From the NCBI RefSeq assembly GCF_003598715.1, contig NZ_QZFU01000036.1:466054-530053 (forward strand): a stretch of 64,000 nucleotides of DNA, given 5' to 3'. Within the stretch, counting starts at the first letter, position 1. Each line of letters begins with the position of its first letter. The stretch comes from Nocardia panacis. Lineage in GTDB: Bacteria > Actinomycetota > Actinomycetes > Mycobacteriales > Mycobacteriaceae. This document shows positions 58,439 to 64,000 of this stretch, in pieces. Under the pieces are notes generated by a model, which was given only the letters and a program-made list of their open reading frames with translations, was not told the origin of the DNA and did no database searches. The translations under genes were made by a program, and so were the position numbers.

Positions 58439-61400
58439 TTACTCGAGTTCGCCCTCGGTCTCCAGGTAGATCTGCCGCAGCCGGTCCAGCGTCTGCTGTT
58501 CGGGATGCTCCCACAACTGGCGCTCGGCGGCCTCGAGCAGCCGTTCGGCGATGCCGTGCAGCGCCCACGGATTGGACCGCTCCATGAACTTGCGGTTCAC
58601 CTCGTCGAAAACGTAACTGTCGGCCAGCTTCTCGTACATCCAGTCGGCCACCACATTGGTGGTGGCGTCGTAACCGAACAGGTAGTCGACGGTGGCGGCC
58701 ATCTCGAACGCGCCCTTGTAGCCGTGCCTGCGCATGGCCTCGAGCCAGCGCGGATTCACCACGCGGGCGCGGAACACCCGCGCCGTCTCCTCCGACAGGG
58801 TGCGGGTGCGCACCGCCTCGGGACGGGTGCTGTCGCCGATGTAGGCCTGCGGATCCTTACCGGTCAGCGCGCGCACGGTGGCCACCATGCCGCCGTGGAA
58901 CTGGAAATAGTCGTCGGAGTCGGCGATATCGTGTTCCCTGGTGTCGACGTTCTTGGCCGCCACCGTGATTCGTCGATACGCCGCGCGCATATCGTCGGCG
59001 GCGGGCGCGCCGTCGAGGTCGCGACCGTAGGCATAGCCGCCCCAGGCGGTGTAGACCTGCGCCAGATCGTCGTCGGTGCGCCAACTCTTGGCATCGATCA
59101 ACTGGAGCAGCCCCGCCCCGTAGGTGCCGGGTTTGGAACCGAAGATGCGGGTGGTGGCGCGGCGCGCGTCGCCGTGTTCGGCCAGATCCGCTCGGGCATG
59201 GGCGCGAACATAATTCGACTCGGCGGGCTCGTCCAATTCGGCGACCATGCGGACCGCGTCGTCCAGCAGCGCCAGCACGTGCGGGAAGGCATCGCGGAAG
59301 AATCCGCTGATGCGCACCGTGACATCGATGCGCGGGCGACCCAATTCGGCGAGCCCGACCACCTCGAGGGTGGTGACGCGGCGGCTGGCCTCATCCCACA
59401 CCGGCCGCACGCCGAGCAGGGCGAGCACCTCGGCGATATCGTCGCCGGAGGTGCGCATCGCCGAGGTGCCCCACACCGAAAGGCCCACCGAGCGCGGGTA
59501 TTCGCCGTGATCGGTCCGGTAGCGCTGCACCAGCGAATCGGCCATGGCCTGCCCGGTCTCCCAGGCCAGCCGCGACGGGACGGCCTTGGGGTCGACCGAA
59601 TAGAAGTTGCGGCCGGTGGGCAGCACATTGATCAGACCGCGCAGCGGCGACCCGCTCGGCCCGGCCGGAATGAATCCGCCATTGAGCGCGTGCAGCACCC
59701 GGTCGATCTCCACACCGGTCTGCCGCAGGCGGGGCACCACTTCCCTTGCGGCGAACCGCAATACCGCGCGCACCTGCTCATTGTCGGTGATGCCGTCGAC
59801 GGCATCGGCGGACCATTCGGCGGCCTGCAGGGCCGCGACGAGTTCGCGCGCCCGTGCCTCCACGGCGTCCACGCGCTCGCGCGCCTCGCCACCGGATTCG
59901 TCCAGGCCCAACGCTTCGCGCAGACCGGGCACGTGCCGCTCGCCGCCCCACAACTGCCTGGCCCGCAGCATGGCGAGCACCAGATCCAGTTCGCTCTCGC
60001 CGATCGGCGCCTGCCCGAGCACGTGCAGGCCGTCGCGGATCTGCACATCCTTGATCTCGCACAGCCAGCCGTCGACGTGCAGCAGCATATCGTCGAAGGA
60101 TTCCTCGTCCGGGCGCTCGGCCAGCCCCAGGTCGTGGTCCATCTTCGCGGCCCGCATCAGCGTCCAGATCTGCTGGCGGATGGCGGGCAGCTTGGCCGGA
60201 TCCAGGGCCGAGATATTGGCGTGCTCGTCGAGCAGTTGCTCCAAACGCGCGATATCGCCGTAGGTTTCGGCGCGCGCCATCGGCGGGATGAGGTGGTCGA
60301 CCAGGGTGGCGTGCGCGCGGCGCTTGGCCTGGGTGCCCTCACCCGGATCATTGACCAGGAAGGGGTAGATCAGCGGCAACTCGCCCAGGGCGGCGTCGGT
60401 GCCGCAGGAGGCCGACATGCCGAGGGTCTTGCCCGGCAACCATTCCAGATTGCCGTGCTTGCCCAGGTGCACCATGGCGTCGGCGGCGAAACCGTCCGGG
60501 GCCGACAGCCAGCGGTAGGCGGCCAGGTAGTGGTGGCTGGGCGGCAGGTCGGGATCGTGATAGATGGCCACCGGATTCTCGCCGAAACCGCGCGGCGGCT
60601 GCACCATCAGCACCACATTGCCGAAACGCAGTGCGGCGATGACGATCTCGCCCGCCGGATCGGCCGAGCGGTCCACATACAGTTCACCCGGCGCCGGACC
60701 CCAGGCCGCGACCACCGCCTCCCGCAGATCCTGCGGCAATGTCGCGAACCAGGCCGCGTAGGGGGCGGCGCCGACGCGAATCGGGTTGCCCTCCAACTGT
60801 TCGGCCGTGAGCCAGTCCGGATCCTGACCGCCCGCCGCGATGAGCGCGTGGATCAGCGCGTCGCCGTCGGCCTGCTCGAGACCGGGAATCTCCCCCGGTG
60901 CGCCGAGATCGTAACCGGCGGCACGCATCTCGGTGAGCAGCCGAATCGCGCTGGCGGGGGTGTCCAGGCCGACGGCATTGCCGATGCGGGCATGCTTAGT
61001 GGGGTAGGCGGAGAGCATGAGCGCGATCCGCTTGTCCGCGTTGGGAATATGGCGCAGTCGCGCATAGCGGACCGCGATGCCCGCGACCCTGGCCGCGCGT
61101 TCGGCGTCGGGAACGTAGGCGGACAGGCCGTCGGCGTCGAACTCCTTGAACGAGAACGGGACCGTGATGATGCGCCCGTCGAATTCCGGCACCGCCACCT
61201 GGGTGGCCACATCCAGCGGGGACATCCCGTCGTCATCGGCGGCCCACTGCTCGCGACCGCTGGTGAGGCACAAACCCTGCAGGATCGGCACATCGAGGTC
61301 GGCCAGCGCGCCCACATCCCATGCCTCGTCCTCGCCACCGGCCGAGGCGGTCGCGGGTTTCGTGCCACCCGCGGCCAAGACGGTGACCACCAGGGCATCG

Positions 61401-62014
61401 GCGCGGCGCAGTTCGGCGAGCAGTTCCGGCTCGGCCGTGCGCAGCGAGGCGCAATACAGCGGAAGGGCATTCGCGCCCGCCGCCTCGATGGCGCCGCACA
61501 GCGCGTCGATGTAGGTGGTGTTCCCGGCCAGATGCTGTGCGCGGTAATAGATCACCGCGACCGTGGGCGCCTCGGCACGGACCATCGCCGCGCGCGCCAA
61601 CTCGCCCCAACTCGGCAACTGAACCGGCGGTTCGAAACCGTGCCCGGTGAGCAGCACCGTGTCGGAGAGGAAGTTGTGCAACTGACGCAGATTCTCCGGG
61701 CCGCCCGCCGCCAGGTAGTTGTGTGCGTCGGCCGCGACACCGCCGGGCACCGTCGAGCATTCCATCAGCTCCGCGTCCGGCGCGATCTCCCCGCCGAGGG
61801 CCACCAGTGCAATGCCACTGGCGCGCAGCGCTTCCAGACCCGCCTCCCAGGCTCGTTTGCCGCCGAGCACGCGCAGCACGACCAGATCGATCCCGTCCAA
61901 TAGACCGGGCAGGTCCTCGAGCAGCAGCCGGGCCGGATTGCCCCAGCGGTAGTCCGCGCCGCTCGCACGCGCGCTGAGCAGGTCGGTATCGGAGGTGGAC
62001 AGCAGCAGGATCAC
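58439..62014 (-). CDS. cobN: Cobaltochelatase subunit CobN
   Basis: A 1,191-residue ATP-dependent chelatase subunit that inserts cobalt into hydrogenobyrinic acid a,c-diamide in aerobic B12 synthesis, with CobS and CobT-type partners. AMVHLGKHGNLEWLPGKTLG, NDPGEGTQAKRRAHATLVDH, SVGLSVWGTSAMRTSGDDIA and GFFRDAFPHVLALLDDAVR are CobN/BchH signatures. Length equals the M. tuberculosis protein. GTG 62014 is chosen from the riboswitch and ribosome-binding site GAGGAAGG; the long upstream extension runs through the riboswitch. It is divergent from cobG as in mycobacteria. Translation is likely blocked when cobalamin is plentiful. Confidence 0.93.
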   Translation of the reverse strand: MILLLSTSDTDLLSARASGADYRWGNPARLLLEDLPGLLDGIDLVVLRVLGGKRAWEAGLEALRASGIALVALGGEIAPDAELMECSTVPGGVAADAHNYLAAGGPENLRQLHNFLSDTVLLTGHGFEPPVQLPSWGELARAAMVRAEAPTVAVIYYRAQHLAGNTTYIDALCGAIEAAGANALPLYCASLRTAEPELLAELRRADALVVTVLAAGGTKPATASAGGEDEAWDVGALADLDVPILQGLCLTSGREQWAADDDGMSPLDVATQVAVPEFDGRIITVPFSFKEFDADGLSAYVPDAERAARVAGIAVRYARLRHIPNADKRIALMLSAYPTKHARIGNAVGLDTPASAIRLLTEMRAAGYDLGAPGEIPGLEQADGDALIHALIAAGGQDPDWLTAEQLEGNPIRVGAAPYAAWFATLPQDLREAVVAAWGPAPGELYVDRSADPAGEIVIAALRFGNVVLMVQPPRGFGENPVAIYHDPDLPPSHHYLAAYRWLSAPDGFAADAMVHLGKHGNLEWLPGKTLGMSASCGTDAALGELPLIYPFLVNDPGEGTQAKRRAHATLVDHLIPPMARAETYGDIARLEQLLDEHANISALDPAKLPAIRQQIWTLMRAAKMDHDLGLAERPDEESFDDMLLHVDGWLCEIKDVQIRDGLHVLGQAPIGESELDLVLAMLRARQLWGGERHVPGLREALGLDESGGEARERVDAVEARARELVAALQAAEWSADAVDGITDNEQVRAVLRFAAREVVPRLRQTGVEIDRVLHALNGGFIPAGPSGSPLRGLINVLPTGRNFYSVDPKAVPSRLAWETGQAMADSLVQRYRTDHGEYPRSVGLSVWGTSAMRTSGDDIAEVLALLGVRPVWDEASRRVTTLEVVGLAELGRPRIDVTVRISGFFRDAFPHVLALLDDAVRMVAELDEPAESNYVRAHARADLAEHGDARRATTRIFGSKPGTYGAGLLQLIDAKSWRTDDDLAQVYTAWGGYAYGRDLDGAPAADDMRAAYRRITVAAKNVDTREHDIADSDDYFQFHGGMVATVRALTGKDPQAYIGDSTRPEAVRTRTLSEETARVFRARVVNPRWLEAMRRHGYKGAFEMAATVDYLFGYDATTNVVADWMYEKLADSYVFDEVNRKFMERSNPWALHGIAERLLEAAERQLWEHPEQQTLDRLRQIYLETEGELE

Positions 62015-62031
62015 GGGGTGACGGCCTTCCT

Positions 62032-62133
62032 CGGGTGACGCGCCCATCGGGGGGTTTGCTGCTCGCCGGAGAGGGTCTGGCTGTACACAGTGGCGCGACC
62101 GCACCGGAATCACACCGGTTTCCTCGTCACCCG
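62032..62133 (-). promoter_or_regulatory. Cobalamin riboswitch upstream of cobN
   Basis: Read on the minus strand, the leader has GGAAACCGGTGTGATTCCGG, then GCGGTCGCGCCACTG with the B12-box GCCACTG (62088-62094), then AGCCAGAC, the conserved core of the adenosylcobalamin aptamer. GGGTGACG at its 5' end pairs perfectly with CGTCACCC at its 3' end (62033-62040), closing P1 next to the GAGGAAGG site. A second CGTCACCC (62016-62023) lies between that site and the GTG start, offering an alternative partner. No terminator is evident, so control is probably translational. Confidence 0.9.
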
Positions 62134-62182
62134 CCGAGCACGCGAAGCCTACCGCCCCGCCGGTACGTAGGCTGGACTGGCC

Positions 62183-63301
62183 ATGACCAGATCCGCCCCC
62201 GACTCCTGTCCCGGCGTGCTGCGGCTGCACCAGGCGGCCGACGGCCCGCTGGCCCGCGTGCGCGTTCCCGCAGGTCGCCTCGAACCGGCGCAAGTGCTGG
62301 CGCTCGCGCGCGCCGCGAGCGATCTCGGCGACGGCAATATCGAGCTGACCTCGCGCGGCAATGCGCAACTGCGCCGGGTTCGCGACGCCGCCGAACTGAC
62401 CCGACGACTCGAGCAAGCAGGCCTGCTGCCGAGCCGCACCCACGAGCGGGTGCGCAATATCGTCGCCTCGCCGCTGTCGGGGCGCGTCGGCGGCCGGGCC
62501 GATGTGCACGGGCTCGCGGCCGATCTCGACGCCGGGTTGCGCGCCGCTCCGCGCCTGGCCGAACTGCCGGGCCGGGTGCTGTTCACCCTCGACGACGGGC
62601 GCGGCGATATCAGCGGACTCGGCGGCGATATCGGCGTACACGCCACGGACGCGGACGAATTCGCGGTACTGCTGGCCGGCCGCGACTCCGGCATCCGGGT
62701 CTCGGCCGCCGACGCGGTCCCGGTCATGCTGGCCGCCGCGCACGGCTTCCTCGAGGTGAGCTCCGGACAGTGGCGACTGCGCGAAGTGGCGGACGGCCCG
62801 CGACGGGTGGCCGATTCGCTCGGTCTGGCCACGGCGCCGCAGCGGCTGGAATTCGGTGCGACGCACGAAATTCCGATCGGCTGGCTGACTCAGGACAACG
62901 GCCTGGTCGCACTCGGCGCCTGCATCCGACTCGGCTCACTGCCCGCACGCCTGGCCGAGTTCCTCGCCGCCACCGAACGCCCCGTCCTGCTCACGCCATG
63001 GCGCGGCATCGTGCTCGCCGATCTGGAGGAATGGGCCGCCGAACAGGTGGTGCGGGTGCTCGCGCCGATGGGTTTGATCTTCGACGCCGAATCCCCCTGG
63101 CTGCTGGTGAGCGCGTGCGCCGGAAAACCGGGCTGCGCGAAGGCGCTCACCGACGTGCGGGCCGATGTCGCGGCGGCGGTCGGCGAGGTCACCGAACGCC
63201 AACACTGGTCCGGCTGCGAACGCCGCTGCGGACGTCCGCCCGGCGCGATCACCGATGTCGTCGCGACGCCGGCGGGATACCGAGTCCACCCGGCGCACTG
63301 A
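62183..63301 (+). CDS. cobG: Precorrin-3B synthase CobG
   Basis: A 372-residue sulfite/nitrite-reductase-fold monooxygenase that hydroxylates precorrin-3A and forms the gamma-lactone of precorrin-3B. Two ferredoxin-like half-domains, DLGDGNIELTSRGNAQLR and a repeated late copy, precede the [4Fe-4S]/haem site: CAGKPGCAKAL and SGCERRCG supply four cysteines, so the site is complete. Length and position match M. tuberculosis cobG, divergent from cobN. The start ATG 62183 fits. No riboswitch is seen on its own strand; the shared 168-base gap is mostly occupied by the cobN leader. Confidence 0.92.
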   Translation: MTRSAPDSCPGVLRLHQAADGPLARVRVPAGRLEPAQVLALARAASDLGDGNIELTSRGNAQLRRVRDAAELTRRLEQAGLLPSRTHERVRNIVASPLSGRVGGRADVHGLAADLDAGLRAAPRLAELPGRVLFTLDDGRGDISGLGGDIGVHATDADEFAVLLAGRDSGIRVSAADAVPVMLAAAHGFLEVSSGQWRLREVADGPRRVADSLGLATAPQRLEFGATHEIPIGWLTQDNGLVALGACIRLGSLPARLAEFLAATERPVLLTPWRGIVLADLEEWAAEQVVRVLAPMGLIFDAESPWLLVSACAGKPGCAKALTDVRADVAAAVGEVTERQHWSGCERRCGRPPGAITDVVATPAGYRVHPAH

Positions 63302-63328
63302 AGGTCCGCACGAGAGGGGTTGTGGCAT

Positions 63329-63877
63329 ATGGCTATCGGCCTCACCGACACCCAGATCGAACAGATGTCGCCGCAGGACCGCAGGGACCTGATCCGCAGG
63401 CTGCGGGTGCTGCCCGAGCTGCGACTGCCGCCCCCGCATGTCATCGCGCGGCTGCGGCTGGTCCGGTTGACCCTCATGGTGGGCGGCTCGGTGGCGCTCA
63501 TCCCGTGGATCGTCTTCCTCGCCCTGACGCTGCCGGACAACTACCAGGCCCGCAATTGGCCCGGCACCTGGGTCGGTTTCGATCTGCTGCTGGTGGTCAT
63601 GATGGCCAGTACCGCCTATCTCGGGTGGCGCCGCCGCCAGCTGGTCATGCTGCCCGCCTTCGGTTCCGGCCTGCTGCTGCTCGCCGACGCCTGGTTCGAC
63701 ATCATGACCGCCGAACCCGACGATATGTGGCTGTCGGTGCTCACCGGACTCGGTGCGGAAGTGCCGCTGGCGGTATTGCAGATCGCGGGCGCGCTGGCAC
63801 TGTTCCGGTTCACCATGCTGGCCCACCCGCTGGCCGATCCCTCGGTCAGCGTGTGGCGTCAGCGCTTCCAGATCTAG
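63329..63877 (+). CDS. Small multi-pass membrane protein of unknown function
   Basis: A 182-residue protein. A short amphipathic leader (LTDTQIEQMSPQDRRDLIRR) precedes four hydrophobic helices (LMVGGSVALIPWIVFLALTL, VGFDLLLVVMMASTAYLGW, LVMLPAFGSGLLLLADAWFD, VPLAVLQIAGALALFRFTML). ATG 63329 has GAGAGGGG 9 bases upstream. It begins 27 bases after cobG and may share its transcript. A conserved-looking Asp/Arg pattern between helices 2 and 3 could bind an ion. No family is recognised. Confidence 0.65.
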   Translation: MAIGLTDTQIEQMSPQDRRDLIRRLRVLPELRLPPPHVIARLRLVRLTLMVGGSVALIPWIVFLALTLPDNYQARNWPGTWVGFDLLLVVMMASTAYLGWRRRQLVMLPAFGSGLLLLADAWFDIMTAEPDDMWLSVLTGLGAEVPLAVLQIAGALALFRFTMLAHPLADPSVSVWRQRFQI

Positions 63878-63899
63878 GCCCAATGCCGCTCAGTTAGCG

Positions 63900-63928
63900 A
63901 TCCTGCCGGGTTGTCAACCCGGCAGGAT
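63900..63928. terminator. Bidirectional hairpin at right end
   Basis: Perfect 13-base arms ATCCTGCCGGGTT and AACCCGGCAGGAT around GTC follow the membrane-protein gene. One arm contains the stop and last codons of the convergent partial gene. Confidence 0.8.
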
Positions 63929-64000
63929 GTGGATGCTGATCTGCGTTTTGTAGCTGTTGCGGTCGATGTCGCCTTTGGCGCGGTGTTTGGAGATGGCGCG
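63914..64000 (-). CDS. 3' end of an unidentified gene
   Basis: The minus strand is open from the window edge to TGA at 63914-63916, encoding a 28-residue tail ending in NSYKTQISIHILPG. Lysine- and serine-rich codons and a final hydrophobic strand suggest a compact cytosolic or secreted beta protein. Too short to name. Its stop codon is inside the terminator hairpin. Confidence 0.55.
   Translation of the reverse strand, partial: RAISKHRAKGDIDRNSYKTQISIHILPG

Noticed and set aside
58367..61903. 1,178-codon plus-strand frame over cobN
   Set aside because: Shadow of cobN; the opposite strand has clear CobN motifs, a riboswitch and ribosome-binding site.
62015..62866. N-terminal extension of cobN
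   Set aside because: It would translate through the riboswitch and antisense to cobG.
62035..63897. 620-codon plus-strand frame over cobG and the membrane protein
   Set aside because: Arg-rich shadow in another frame; it crosses two real genes.
1..64000. tRNA, rRNA, CRISPR arrays, insertion sequences, att sites
   Set aside because: Nothing with cloverleaf-like structure, regularly spaced repeats or transposase motifs was seen in the gaps.

Overview
The window is very GC-rich and densely coded on both strands, with codon use and gene content typical of a mycolic-acid actinomycete (Corynebacteriales), most likely Nocardia or a close relative. The best evidence is synteny with the Mycobacterium tuberculosis Rv2049c-Rv2064 region: a small zinc-ribbon gene divergent from rbpA, then lnt, then fxsA, and further on a divergent cobN/cobG pair. 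GT87 mannosyltransferases, planctomycete-type and two-component kinases, a RbpA homologue and many TetR/ArsR regulators agree with this. No rRNA, tRNA, CRISPR array, transposase or integrase was found.

Layout. 1-5.4 kb: a C-terminally truncated Otr(A)-like ribosomal protection gene, a PP2C phosphatase, a GT2 + Tat-exported bicovalent flavoprotein pair, and a secreted lipase-like hydrolase. 5.4-9.6 kb: a GT87 mannosyltransferase, a lone mraY, a trans-aconitate methyltransferase behind a perfect 18-bp palindrome, and a small secreted protein. 9.7-14.3 kb: a peptidase/TetR/permease/CoA-disulfide-reductase-like locus with two matching operator dyads. 14.3-19.6 kb: ankyrin protein, second GT87, second permease, Clp-N-like protein, flavin monooxygenase. 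19.7-24.7 kb: a membrane Ser/Thr kinase, a membrane protein, a PCuAC copper-chaperone lipoprotein coupled to a Tat Dyp peroxidase, and an ArsR regulator beyond a perfect bidirectional terminator. 24.7-30.3 kb: HdeD-like protein, GT9 transferase, ArsR, M23 peptidase, exported cyclohexadienyl dehydratase, membrane protein, zinc-ribbon protein and rbpA.

30.4-45.6 kb is the main accessory element: a 4,486-residue four-module NRPS (C-A-T x4 plus TE) followed, with ATGA/GTGA overlaps, by a DrrA/DrrB-type ABC exporter. Its first module looks like EntF, both in the condensation domain and in a serine specificity code identical to EntF; the other three adenylation domains share a DALF-x-G type pocket. 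The element lies exactly between rbpA and lnt, neighbours in M. tuberculosis, and no Ppm domain or gene follows lnt.

46-58.4 kb: lnt, an amidohydrolase, fxsA, a NarL-type two-component system, a TSUP permease, a TetR regulator, the TldD/TldE protease pair, an F420/flavin oxidoreductase and methionine aminopeptidase, the last facing an XRE regulator across two near-identical palindromes, then a glycine-zipper secreted protein. 58.4-64 kb: cobN with a cobalamin riboswitch, divergent cobG, a membrane protein, and the 3' end of an unidentified gene.

Coordinates and starts are from manual reading of frames, ribosome-binding sites and overlaps. Residue positions inside long proteins are approximate. 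Family assignments rest on remembered motifs, not on searches.
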